Assembly (NCBI RefSeq): GCF_010994275.1
Contig: NZ_WMCD01000001.1
Coordinates: 248,001 to 312,000 of the forward strand
Direction of reading: 5' to 3'
Source of the DNA: Cyclobacterium jeungdonense
GTDB taxonomy: Bacteria; Bacteroidota; Bacteroidia; Cytophagales; Cyclobacteriaceae
DNA: 64,000 nucleotides
Below, in pieces: positions 53,603 through 62,285 of the stretch (its first letter is position 1; every line of letters starts with the position of its first letter). The position numbers and the translations under genes were made by a program. Under the pieces are notes generated by a model, which ran no database searches, was not told where the DNA came from, and saw only the letters and a list, made by a program, of their open reading frames with translations.

Positions 53603-54961
53603 TTAGCTGTTGACCATTTCCGGTTGGAGGGTCGGCTGCTGGGTCAGTGATTCTTCCAGCTCTTCATGCGCTACTTTTTCATCGGTTTTGGAAAATCGAA
53701 TTAAGAGGGAAGCGGAGCTGATGACGGATACGGTAATCCCCAGGAAGAATAGGGCATCTGCGTAGCTAAGCCCTTCTATTTTTAACAGAAATCCGGCCAT
53801 GACTGCTCCCACATTTCCGCCAGCTCCCACGATTCCGGAAATCATACCTATCGCTTTTTTGTTGACAAATGGCACCACAGAGAAGGTGGCTCCTTCTGCC
53901 ATTTGCACAAAGAGACTGAACAGGATCATGGTGCCAATAGCTAGCGGCAGCAAGGTCATTTGAGAAAACAGCATTAGGGCAACTCCTTCAATCAGCACTA
54001 CCGCTCCTAAAAAGCTAACCCTTCCTTTGAGCCCCCACCTTAACCCTGCCTTGTCTCCAAAAAAGCCTCCCAGAGACCGAGCAAACAGGTTCATCAATCC
54101 GAATAAACCGGCAATCAAACCGGCTGTCTTTAAGTCCAGGTTAAAGTTATCATGGTAGTAGATAGCGGCAATATTATTAATGGTAAGTTCAATACCGAAA
54201 CAAGCAGCGTAAATCAAAAACAGCGCCCATACCCTTCGGTCGGAAAGAGCCGTTTTCAGGGCCCCTTTTCCGTCGGCTTTTTTCTTTCTCTTATAGTCCA
54301 GGTCTTTTTTGCTAAGGTCTTTTATGTTGCCTTCCGGAAAATCCGTTGTCCATTTGTAATAGGCTATTGCGGTGAGGATCATGGCAAATCCAGGAACCAC
54401 CATCGCGTATCGCCAGGCTTCAGCATCCAGGAATCCAAGAGAAACAAACAAGGCAAAGATGGCCGGCATGACCATTTGGGTGACCCCTCCTCCCATATTG
54501 CCCCAACCGGCTGATGTTGCATTGGCTGTTCCAACGACATTGGGAGCAAACATCACCGAAGTGTGGTATTGGGTGATTACAAAGGATGCGCCGATAATTC
54601 CAATGGCCAACCTGAACAATAGAAAACTTTCGTAACTATCGCTTAGTCCGATCAGGATTACCGGTATTGCCCCTAATGCCAGCAGGTAGGTATAGGTTAT
54701 TCTGGGGCCAATGCGGTCTACCAGCCACCCAATAAAAAGTCTGGCAAGCACCGTTACTGAAACCGAGGCAATGATGATATTTCCTATTTGGGATTTGCTT
54801 AATTCCAGTTCCTCCCGTACGATGGCCATTAAGGGCGCAATTCCAAACCACCCGAAAAAACAAAGAAAAAACGCAAACCAGGAAAGGTGAAAAGCGCGCA
54901 TCTGTGGGGATTTGAAATCCAGTAAATTAATGTAGGTTGCTTTTTTTGCTGAAAATTTCAT
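53603..54961 (-). CDS. narK: NarK/NasA-type nitrate/nitrite transporter
   Basis: A 452-residue major facilitator with 12 membrane segments. It bears the nitrate-porter signatures AGWGNMGGGVTQ (about residue 150) and GAGGNVGAVMAG (about 385), plus SWFAFFLCFFGWFGIAPL in the first helix. It imports nitrate for the reductase encoded next, and may export nitrite. First gene of the minus-strand nitrate operon. An inverted TACGTAT repeat lies 65-80 bases upstream of its start. Confidence 0.93.
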   Translation of the reverse strand: MKFSAKKATYINLLDFKSPQMRAFHLSWFAFFLCFFGWFGIAPLMAIVREELELSKSQIGNIIIASVSVTVLARLFIGWLVDRIGPRITYTYLLALGAIPVILIGLSDSYESFLLFRLAIGIIGASFVITQYHTSVMFAPNVVGTANATSAGWGNMGGGVTQMVMPAIFALFVSLGFLDAEAWRYAMVVPGFAMILTAIAYYKWTTDFPEGNIKDLSKKDLDYKRKKKADGKGALKTALSDRRVWALFLIYAACFGIELTINNIAAIYYHDNFNLDLKTAGLIAGLFGLMNLFARSLGGFFGDKAGLRWGLKGRVSFLGAVVLIEGVALMLFSQMTLLPLAIGTMILFSLFVQMAEGATFSVVPFVNKKAIGMISGIVGAGGNVGAVMAGFLLKIEGLSYADALFFLGITVSVISSASLLIRFSKTDEKVAHEELEESLTQQPTLQPEMVNS

Positions 54962-55025
54962 GATGTTTTTTATTTTAATATGCTAGAAAAGGTACATTGC
55001 TTGCTGAGCTTATTAATTCCTATTT

Positions 55026-55041
55026 TACGTATAAATACGGT
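55026..55041. promoter_or_regulatory. Imperfect 7-2-7 inverted repeat before narK
   Basis: TACGTAT (55026-55032), spacer AA, ATACGGT (55035-55041). The left heptamer is identical to the site before nirB/cobA and the right matches 5 of 7. It is centred about 72 bases before the narK start codon, a usual place for an activator. Confidence 0.52.
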
Positions 55042-55212
55042 TAATTTTTCTAAAATTTCACGGTAAGTTGGTGACCTGACGGTCCATTCCTTCCTGCCTT
55101 TTGTTTTCGTTAAGGAAGGTAAAATACTCAATACAAATAAATAACCGACTATTTATTCCTTTTAATGGTTGGAAATGCTAAGATAAGAGATGTTTTTTTA
55201 ATTAAGTAAAAA

Positions 55213-55249
55213 TACGTATAAAATTTACGTAAAAATAATGAAATACGTA
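55213..55249. promoter_or_regulatory. Cluster of TACGTA boxes
   Basis: TACGTAT (55213-55219), TTACGTA (55225-55231) and ATACGTA (55243-55249) in 37 bases. Spacing differs from 7-2-7 (five bases between the first inverted pair). Could be a further binding region for the same regulator, about 250 bases upstream of narK. Confidence 0.4.
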
Positions 55250-55616
55250 GTGTCTGATGGAGAAGAAGTTTGTTTAGAGGTGCACTCTGCGTTTAAGAAT
55301 GAGTCGAAAGCAAATCACGCCTGTTTCAAATCCATTCATACACTACTGATGGCTATCAAATCCCGCAGTATTTACATTCTTGCATAGTGGGTGTAAATTT
55401 GCCCTCAAGTTTGGATGGATTTTATTATCTTTCCAAAAATGAGGGTCTCCGGATTTTAAAGATAGCCGAATGGTCAGCTGGGTGCTATTCTAAAGGTTTA
55501 GTGGGGAAAAAGGGAGTAGTTCCGCATTTGAAGTGGTATTCTGAAGCCGGTTTCTTGGGGAGAATGCCTCAATTTAATATGGTGATTATTGTATTTTAAC
55601 AAATGAGTTGATCTGT

Positions 55617-56378
55617 ATGAAAAAGTTATCTGTTTTTTTTATGAAGAACTTTATTTGGGGCTGGCTGATATTGACTGGGTGGGTCGCTTGTTCTCCTAAA
55701 ACCGAAGCCGAAAAAATCATTGACCAATCCATTGCTGCTCACGGAGGCGAGCGCTTCAAATCGGCAAAAATAAGCTTTGATTTTCGGGAAAGGCATTACG
55801 AAATATTCAAATCGCCTGATCGGTTTCGGTACGTAAGAGCGTTTTCCGATGAAAGTGGTCAGGTGGAAGATGTATTGGACAACGACGGCTTTGCCCGAAA
55901 AATCAACGGCGAGCGGGTGACCCTCACGGATAAGGATCGAAATGCTTTTTCCAACTCAGTAAATTCGGTAGCTTATTTTGCTTTTTTACCCTATGGTCTC
56001 AATGATCCGGCGGTAATCAAAACCCATTTGGGCCAGACCCAACTGGAAGGGAAAACTTACGAGCTTATCAAAGTAACCTTTGAACAAGATGGGGGAGGGG
56101 AGGATTACGACGACGAGTTTTTATATTGGATCAATCAGGAAAATTACAGGATGGATTTTTTGGCATATACCTACCACACGGATGGAGGTGGCGTTCGATT
56201 TCGAAAAGCTAAAAATCAACGGGAGGTATCCGGGATTCTCTTCCAGGACTACGACAATTACAAACCTGAGGATGAAACAGTGGCGGTGGAAAAAATGCAA
56301 TCCTTGTATGAGGCTGGAGAACTGGAATTGCTGTCGGAAATAGTTTTAGAGAATATAAAAGTCGAATTGAATCAATAA
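55617..56378 (+). CDS. DUF6503-like lipoprotein
   Basis: A 253-residue lipoprotein (lipobox WVAC, Cys25 from ATG 55617). The mature protein opens with AEKIIDQSIAAHGGERFKS, typical of DUF6503 / LolA-like sandwich proteins of Bacteroidota, with YEIFKSPDRFRYVR and ENYRMDFLAYTYHTDGGG further on. The fold suggests lipid or hydrophobic-ligand binding at the outer membrane. A start at 55641 is also possible. It is followed after 14 bases by the patatin gene. Confidence 0.82.
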   Translation: MKKLSVFFMKNFIWGWLILTGWVACSPKTEAEKIIDQSIAAHGGERFKSAKISFDFRERHYEIFKSPDRFRYVRAFSDESGQVEDVLDNDGFARKINGERVTLTDKDRNAFSNSVNSVAYFAFLPYGLNDPAVIKTHLGQTQLEGKTYELIKVTFEQDGGGEDYDDEFLYWINQENYRMDFLAYTYHTDGGGVRFRKAKNQREVSGILFQDYDNYKPEDETVAVEKMQSLYEAGELELLSEIVLENIKVELNQ

Positions 56379-56392
56379 AATAGGCAGTTTGC

Positions 56393-57316
56393 ATGCAAGA
56401 AAAAAGAGCACTGGTCATTTCCGGGGGAGGTAGTAAAGGGGCGTTTGGAGGAGGAATAGCCGAATATCTGATCCGTGATTGTGGTTTCAATTACGATATA
56501 TTTGTGGGTACTTCTACGGGAAGCCTTTTAGTTCCTCTCCTTTCAATAGATGAGGTTGAAAAAATCAAAGCGATTTATACATCGGTTACTCAGGATTGTA
56601 TTTTCAGCACCAATCCGTTTATAATATCTAAAATTAACGGAGTATATAAAACACGGATCAATCATCTAAGTACGATCAAAATGTTTTTGAAGGGTAAAAA
56701 GACCTTTGGAGAAAGCAAAAACTTGTTCAAACTCATCAAAAAAATCATTACGCCCGCAGATTTTGACCGGATGAAAGCCAATACGGCGGAAATTTACATT
56801 ACTGTTTCGAATCTGAGTACGAATAATGTAGAATACAAACGGTTAAAAGATTGTGAGTACCATGATTTTTGTGAATGGATTTGGGCTTCGTCTAATTTAA
56901 TTCCTTTTATGAGTTTGGTGGAGAAAAATGGCTGTGAGTACGCCGATGGGGGGTTTGCTGACTTGGTTCCTATCTCCGAGGCCATCTACAGGGGTGCCAC
57001 AGAAATAGACGTGATCGTACTGAAAGCCAGGGCAGGAAGGGAAATGAAGCGGCCAGTTCGGAATGCTTTGGAACTCACGACCAGGGCCTTTGATTTTATG
57101 TTGGACCAGATTTCCAGTGATGATATAAAAATCGGCGAATTGCTTGGGAAAAGACGCAGGGTGAGTCTCAACTTTTATTATCCGCCGGCGGTGCTGACGG
57201 AAAATTCGCTTATTTTTGACCCTTACCAAATGAAAAAATGGTGGCGGCAGGGGAAGCGGTTTGCAAAAGAGCAGAACCCCGTATGTAAATGTATCGAAAT
57301 AGGAATTGACAAATAG
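56393..57316 (+). CDS. Patatin-like phospholipase
   Basis: A 307-residue lipid acyl hydrolase with the Ser-Asp dyad. The oxyanion loop is SGGGSKGAFGGG (10-21), the nucleophile elbow GTSTG (residues 39-43), and the catalytic Asp lies in YADGGFADLVPI. No signal peptide, so the enzyme acts on membrane lipids from the cytoplasm or is released by another route. In a run with the DUF6503 lipoprotein upstream and the SGNH hydrolase six bases downstream. Confidence 0.9.
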   Translation: MQEKRALVISGGGSKGAFGGGIAEYLIRDCGFNYDIFVGTSTGSLLVPLLSIDEVEKIKAIYTSVTQDCIFSTNPFIISKINGVYKTRINHLSTIKMFLKGKKTFGESKNLFKLIKKIITPADFDRMKANTAEIYITVSNLSTNNVEYKRLKDCEYHDFCEWIWASSNLIPFMSLVEKNGCEYADGGFADLVPISEAIYRGATEIDVIVLKARAGREMKRPVRNALELTTRAFDFMLDQISSDDIKIGELLGKRRRVSLNFYYPPAVLTENSLIFDPYQMKKWWRQGKRFAKEQNPVCKCIEIGIDK

Positions 57317-57321
57317 ATCGT

Positions 57322-58020
57322 ATGCGAAACGTTTGGATTAAAATGATTTATCTCCCGGCCGCTTTTCTGTCGCTATTAGGGCTGACAGCGATGGATAAAC
57401 GAGCCTTGCCATCGTTATTTGTAATTGGCGATAGCATTTCCATGCAGTACGGCCCCTTCCTGGAACAATACGTACAAGGGAAGTGGGTCTATGACCGGAA
57501 AAGAGACGATGGCTCGAGTTCAGCGAATCTGGATAATCCAGCCGGTGCAAATGGAGGTGATTCCGGTATGGTATTGGCATACCTTCAGAAAAAAGTACAA
57601 GATCCGGCATTTAATCCGGATTTGATGCTAATCAATTGCGGCCTGCACGACATCAAAACTGATGTGCGAACAGGAAAGAAGCAGGTTTCTCTAGACGACT
57701 ATCGCGAAAATCTGGAGCAAATTTATAGCCTTTTACAGGAAAGCGGAATCCGAATGGTCTGGATTCGAACTACACCGGTAGACGATGAGACCCATAATTC
57801 AAAACAACAATCCTTTCACCGCTATGCGGCAGATCTGGAAATTTACAACGCGGTAGCCGATGTGGTTTTTGAGACCAGAAACGTCCCCGTGATTGATCTC
57901 CATCGTTTTACACAAAATCTGGGTGCCGATCTGTTTATCGACCACGTTCATTTCGGGGAGGAAACGCGTGCCAGGCAGGCTGCTTTTATTGCAGGGTTTT
58001 TGGCTCATTATATAGATTAA
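57322..58020 (+). CDS. SGNH/GDSL-family hydrolase
   Basis: A 232-residue esterase-like protein. The first 25 residues look like a signal peptide or membrane anchor. Block I is FVIGDSIS with the catalytic Ser, block III is INCGLHDIKT, and block V is LFIDHVHFG with the catalytic Asp and His. Family members deacylate lipids, sugars or glycans. Starts 6 bases after the patatin gene, so the two are co-transcribed. Confidence 0.88.
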   Translation: MRNVWIKMIYLPAAFLSLLGLTAMDKRALPSLFVIGDSISMQYGPFLEQYVQGKWVYDRKRDDGSSSANLDNPAGANGGDSGMVLAYLQKKVQDPAFNPDLMLINCGLHDIKTDVRTGKKQVSLDDYRENLEQIYSLLQESGIRMVWIRTTPVDDETHNSKQQSFHRYAADLEIYNAVADVVFETRNVPVIDLHRFTQNLGADLFIDHVHFGEETRARQAAFIAGFLAHYID

Positions 58021-58306
58021 CTTCCCCCGCTCAAGTTTAATTTCCGTTGCGGCCTTTTTAAGAAACCTTCCAGGGGTTTTAAAAACGGATTAATATTTTT
58101 GGTGGGTTTTTTTTGTTCTTCCTGTAATTAAGGTTTTTGGTCAATTTTCAATGATATCGGAAAGGATGCGATTTTGATTTTTTCGCATATTTCGTTGCCC
58201 ATTTTATGGTTTCCTGCTCAATCGTCAACCTGAGTTTTGTATTCATCAAATTTAGGATAGGATTTTATTACAGATTACCTTCACCGAAACACAAGAAATT
58301 ACTTTT

Positions 58307-59512
58307 ATGGATAGTCCCATCCCCGAGAATGAATTTAACAGGCTGTTAAAATTGGCTGAGTACGACCTGGATGCAAATGCACTGGAAAGTAGCTTGAAAG
58401 ACCTTGCCAAACTGGCAGCAAAGGTGGCGGGTACAAATGTATCTTTGGTAAATTTGATCGATGCGTATACTCAATGGAGTGTTGCCAGCGAAGGATTTCC
58501 GGTAATGCAGACACCAAGGGAGGATTCTATTTGCCAATATACCATCATGGGTAAAGAACCTCTTGAAATCAAAGATCTTACAAAAGATGAGCGATTCAAC
58601 AAAAGGTCCTACGTAACAGAAGAATCCAATCTTAAGTATTATTGGGGGGTTCCCTTACGAAGTGAATCGGGTTTGAACCTGGGTGCTTTATGTGTGGTGG
58701 ACACCGAGACAAAACACATTAGTCCTGAAAAGGTCGTTTTGCTGGAAATAATTGCGGATGAAATCGTCAATAGGTTAAAAATCATCAAAGAGGTGGCTTA
58801 TTTGCAATCAGAAGTTCAAAATGCAAGGGAAAAGCAACAACAGGTAGCTCATGATATAAGGGGGCCCATTGGTGGAATCATTGGCCTGGCGCAGATCATC
58901 AAAGAACAAGGGGATAAAAACCAGTTGGATGATGTGTTGGAGTTTATCAAAGTCATTCAAAATAGCAGCAAATCCTTATTAGAGTTAGCTGATGAGATAC
59001 TTTCATCCGAGGAACATGAGGGGAAAAAGAAGTCCGAACTAAACCCGGATAATGAATACAACCTATTGACCTTAAAGAAAAAACTAAAAAACCTTTATGG
59101 TGTGCAAGGAAACCAGAAAAACGTGGAACTAAGCGTAGAGGTGAACGGTGAAAATAAAGAAATTGCCTTTCCCAAAACCAAATTACTGCAAATATTGGGA
59201 AATTTGATTTCCAACGCCATCAAGTTTACCCCTTCAGGAGGTAAAGTGACCGTAAGCCTGGCACTTTGTGAAAAGTCCTATAAAAAGAAATTATCAGCAG
59301 AAGTAAAAGACACTGGGGCTGGAATGACTGAAGAACAAATCGAGGCTATTCTGAAAGGAGAGGGGAATACTACCAAAGGAACCTCCGGCGAAAAAGGCTA
59401 TGGTTTTGGTCTTCCCTTGGTAAAGCATTTGATTGATGGCATGGGTGGCACGCTGAAAATTGATTCCAAGCCTGGAGCCTATTCCCTGTTTGAGATAGAG
59501 CTGCCGGTCTGA
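58307..59512 (+). CDS. GAF-domain sensor histidine kinase
   Basis: A 401-residue soluble kinase. A GAF domain spans about 20-160 (NVSLVNLIDAYTQW, then YYWGVPLRSESGLNLGALCVV). The HisKA helix has QQVAHDIRGPIGGIIGLAQI with phosphoacceptor His182, and the HATPase domain has LISNAIKFTPSGG, DTGAGMT and GYGFGLPLVKHL. It senses a cytoplasmic cue. No response regulator adjoins it. Confidence 0.9.
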   Translation: MDSPIPENEFNRLLKLAEYDLDANALESSLKDLAKLAAKVAGTNVSLVNLIDAYTQWSVASEGFPVMQTPREDSICQYTIMGKEPLEIKDLTKDERFNKRSYVTEESNLKYYWGVPLRSESGLNLGALCVVDTETKHISPEKVVLLEIIADEIVNRLKIIKEVAYLQSEVQNAREKQQQVAHDIRGPIGGIIGLAQIIKEQGDKNQLDDVLEFIKVIQNSSKSLLELADEILSSEEHEGKKKSELNPDNEYNLLTLKKKLKNLYGVQGNQKNVELSVEVNGENKEIAFPKTKLLQILGNLISNAIKFTPSGGKVTVSLALCEKSYKKKLSAEVKDTGAGMTEEQIEAILKGEGNTTKGTSGEKGYGFGLPLVKHLIDGMGGTLKIDSKPGAYSLFEIELPV

Positions 59513-59582
59513 TTTTCTACCTGTTTTGGTTTGATTTTGAATCCAAAATCGCTTTTTTTGAAGTAACCCTTATTAGAAAGCC

Positions 59583-60575
59583 ATGGAAAAATTCGCATTA
59601 CCTAATTCAGAATTGGAGATTTCAAGATTGATTTTTGGTTGTTGGGCCATCGTCGGTGGTTTTAACTGGGGACCACAGGACGAACGGGATTCCCTGGCAG
59701 CTATCAAAATGGCCTATGATCAGGGAATTACCACCTTTGATACTGCCGAGGCCTATGGAGGAGGGGCTTCGGAAGATTTGCTAGCCAAGGCTCTGGGAGA
59801 AAAACGGAAGGATATTATTATCGCCTCCAAAGCGGGTCCTGCCGATTTTGCACCGGAGGATATTAAAAAAGCATGCGAAAGAGGTCTGAAGAATCTGAAG
59901 ACCGATTACATCGATCTGTACCAGCTGCACTGGCCCAATCCGGAAATCCCGTTGGAAGAAACGTTGGGAGCGCTTCAGGAACTTCGGAATGAAGGTAAAA
60001 TCCGAGCTTTCGGAGTGTCTAATTTTGGAAACAAAAGCCTGGAAACCTGCAAAAAGTCTTCATTCAAGATCAGCAGTAATCAAATGGCTTATAATTTGCT
60101 TTTTCGGGCCATTGAGTATTCGATTCTTCCCCAATGCATCTCCGATGGGGTACCCGTTCTTTGTTATTCGCCGATCATGCAGGGCTTGTTGACAGGGAAA
60201 TTTTCCTCGGAAACAGAAGTTCCGGATGACCGGGCGAGAACCCGGCATTTTACAAAGGAACGTCCACAATCCCGACATCAGGAGGATGGGTGTGAAGAGC
60301 TTACTTTTCAAACAATAAGCCAAATTAAGGACCTTTCCAAAGAGGCGAATATCCCGATGGGTAATTTAAGTTTGGCCTGGCTGCTTCACCAAGAGGGCAT
60401 AGCGGCAGCCATCGTCGGTGGAAGAAATGCGGCACAGGTTAGAAAGAATGCAGCCAGCGCCCAGTTAGCACTTACACCTGCCCTGGTAGCCGCACTCAAT
60501 GATATCACCCGTCCGCTCAAGGAAGCACTGGGACCCAATGCGGATTTATGGCAAAGTGAAAGTAGGGTGGTATGA
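59583..60575 (+). CDS. Aldo/keto reductase
   Basis: A 330-residue NADPH-dependent (beta/alpha)8 oxidoreductase. FDTAEAYGGGASE carries the catalytic Asp and Tyr, ASKAGP the Lys region, and YQLHWPNP the His. The C-terminal VGGRNAAQVRKNA is the cofactor-binding signature. Substrate unknown; it looks like the general sugar-aldehyde reductase group. Monocistronic. Confidence 0.92.
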   Translation: MEKFALPNSELEISRLIFGCWAIVGGFNWGPQDERDSLAAIKMAYDQGITTFDTAEAYGGGASEDLLAKALGEKRKDIIIASKAGPADFAPEDIKKACERGLKNLKTDYIDLYQLHWPNPEIPLEETLGALQELRNEGKIRAFGVSNFGNKSLETCKKSSFKISSNQMAYNLLFRAIEYSILPQCISDGVPVLCYSPIMQGLLTGKFSSETEVPDDRARTRHFTKERPQSRHQEDGCEELTFQTISQIKDLSKEANIPMGNLSLAWLLHQEGIAAAIVGGRNAAQVRKNAASAQLALTPALVAALNDITRPLKEALGPNADLWQSESRVV

Positions 60576-60753
60576 TGTTTTCTTTGATTGGGCTGAGGTC
60601 TTCCTCATTCTTTGTAATAAAATATGGAATTGACCGGTATGGGGATCAATGATTTGGCAACCACATCAACGAGGAAAGTAAATACTGGCATCATTTATGG
60701 TTGAAATTGGTGTAATTGATTCTATTTTTTAAATTTCTAAAATTATTAAAATC

Positions 60754-61149
60754 ATGTTTGAATTGGAGAAAAACGAAATCAAATTTCTGTACAACGGCAA
60801 AAAGTTAGAAGACAGGGAAGCCTATGCCTATGTTTTGACCCTTCATAAGCATGTAATCAATGAATTGGATGTATCGAAAAATGATATGACCCCAACCCAG
60901 GTTTTAGAGCTGGCAAAAAAACTAAACAAAAGCATAATTGATCTCTTCGACGAGAATTCTGATTATTTCAAAGCAAACATCCAGGGAAAAGAAATAGAGG
61001 ACACAGATCTATTGACCTTACTGGTCAAAGAAAAATCCGCGTTGAAAACGCCTATTTTGATTTCAGCTGAGGGGGCAAAGGTTTTAGAATATCCAAGGGA
61101 TACCATTAAGATAGATATGGTATTCAATGAAATAAGTGGAAAAGATTAA
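60754..61149 (+). CDS. ArsC/Spx-like thioredoxin-fold protein lacking cysteine
   Basis: A 131-residue protein whose pattern follows arsenate-reductase-like (ArsC/Spx) proteins: IKFLYNGKKLEDREAYAYV, VINELDVSKNDMTPTQVLEL, SDYFKANI, and SALKTPILISAEGAKVLEYP, which fits the conserved LKTPI segment. The protein contains no cysteine at all, so it cannot do thiol reduction and probably serves as a binding or regulatory relative. ATG 60754 is the natural start. Stands alone between the aldo/keto reductase and a 474-base gap. Confidence 0.72.
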   Translation: MFELEKNEIKFLYNGKKLEDREAYAYVLTLHKHVINELDVSKNDMTPTQVLELAKKLNKSIIDLFDENSDYFKANIQGKEIEDTDLLTLLVKEKSALKTPILISAEGAKVLEYPRDTIKIDMVFNEISGKD

Positions 61150-61623
61150 AAAACTCCCTATTTTCTTCTGTAATCAGTAGACAATCCAATGGTGATGTGA
61201 TGATTTTTTTTGGCGCAATACATATGTTACTATCTAATGGGGAATAACTTTTCTGAATTGTGCGCACATTTTTTTCGCACTTTTCTACCTGTTGTTTTGA
61301 CTAAGGCCTTTGTTCATTTCAGGACTAGGAATTTTCTGATGAAGTGATGGCAGGGTGGTGTAGGTTATAAACTAATCGATACAATAAAAATAACTTTCAT
61401 GTTTATTCCAGTTATTGTATTATTGGATTATCTTTCATACTCGAAATATTCATTGGTTTTTCCATTACCGAAATCTACAAATGGTATAATATTTTTTACT
61501 TTTACAAATAATCTAAATTATAGTTTGTTTTTAAATTATTTTTTAAAATAATCAATTTTTGTGGGGTTGTTTTTACTATTTTTTTACTCTTTATATTAGA
61601 TAGTCGATCTAACTTAAAACCCA
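61150..61623. other. AT-rich gap before the ECF sigma gene
   Basis: 474 bases with no convincing frame on either strand and no strong hairpin. The last 150 bases are extremely AT-rich and presumably hold the promoter of the sigma-factor gene. Confidence 0.5.
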
Positions 61624-62253
61624 ATGAAACCCCACACCCAGGAAGCTCAGGCACCCTCCCTATCCGCAACCACCTCTAACTACAACGATTCTTTCTTATC
61701 CTTCCAGGCAAAAACCGATGAGGAGATCTGGATGGCGTTGAACAAAGGAAACGAATTGGCTTTTAATTATTTGTACAGGACTTTGGTGGCCCCTATGTAT
61801 AGGTATGGATGTCAAATCTCCAAAGACAAAGGCCTGGTTAAAGATTGCATACAAAATATATTCATTCAACTCAGGAAAAAAAGAGGAACCTTATCGGAAG
61901 TGCATAACTGCAAAGCGTACTTATTCAGTTGTCTAAAGCACGAGATTTTTAGGAGGATGAAGGAGCTAAGAGGAGAGCATCTAGAAATGATGACACAGGA
62001 GGATGGATTCCCGATCTGCTTGTCACATGAAGCGATTCTAATCCAAAAAGAACAGGAATGCGAGAAGGTAAAAAAGATCCAGGAAGCATTAGATCAACTC
62101 ACCGGCAGACAGAGGCAGGCATTACTTCTTTTGTATACAGAAGGCATGAGTTACCAGGAAATTGCCCGGGTAATGGAGTTTAGTGAGGTAAAGTCTGCCA
62201 GAAAGCTGGTGTACAGGGCACTTTCCTCCTTGAGACAAATTTTGAAATACTAA
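61624..62253 (+). CDS. ECF-type RNA polymerase sigma factor (FecI-like)
   Basis: A 209-residue sigma-70 family protein. Region 2 is ALNKGNELAFNYLYR followed by DKGLVKDCIQNIFIQL; region 4 is ALDQLTGRQRQALLLLYTEG and MSYQEIARVM, with a helix-turn-helix. Together with the downstream FecR and SusC genes it forms the Bacteroidota trans-envelope signalling unit, in which ligand binding at the outer-membrane receptor releases the sigma factor to transcribe that receptor's genes. The first 35 residues before region 2 are poorly conserved. Confidence 0.92.
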   Translation: MKPHTQEAQAPSLSATTSNYNDSFLSFQAKTDEEIWMALNKGNELAFNYLYRTLVAPMYRYGCQISKDKGLVKDCIQNIFIQLRKKRGTLSEVHNCKAYLFSCLKHEIFRRMKELRGEHLEMMTQEDGFPICLSHEAILIQKEQECEKVKKIQEALDQLTGRQRQALLLLYTEGMSYQEIARVMEFSEVKSARKLVYRALSSLRQILKY

Positions 62254-62285
62254 TGGTTAGGAGCCAGGATGCTAGCTAAAATAAA

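Larger units (their letters stand above)
54962..55616. other. Regulatory gap upstream of narK
   Basis: 655 bases between the divergent narK and DUF6503 genes. It holds an imperfect 7-2-7 site at 55026-55041 and a cluster of three TACGTA-containing boxes at 55213-55249. Two short frames are present: 55238-55387 (49 codons) and 55387-55599 (70 codons, GTG start). Neither has recognisable features. The rest is AT-rich. Confidence 0.5.

Noticed and set aside
55238..55387. 49-codon + strand frame in the same gap
   Set aside because: Starts within the TACGTA box cluster and has no similarity to anything I know. It cannot be supported without conservation data.
55387..55599. 70-codon + strand frame with GTG start
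   Set aside because: No recognisable motif, unusual composition, and it lies in the regulatory gap upstream of narK; most likely chance.
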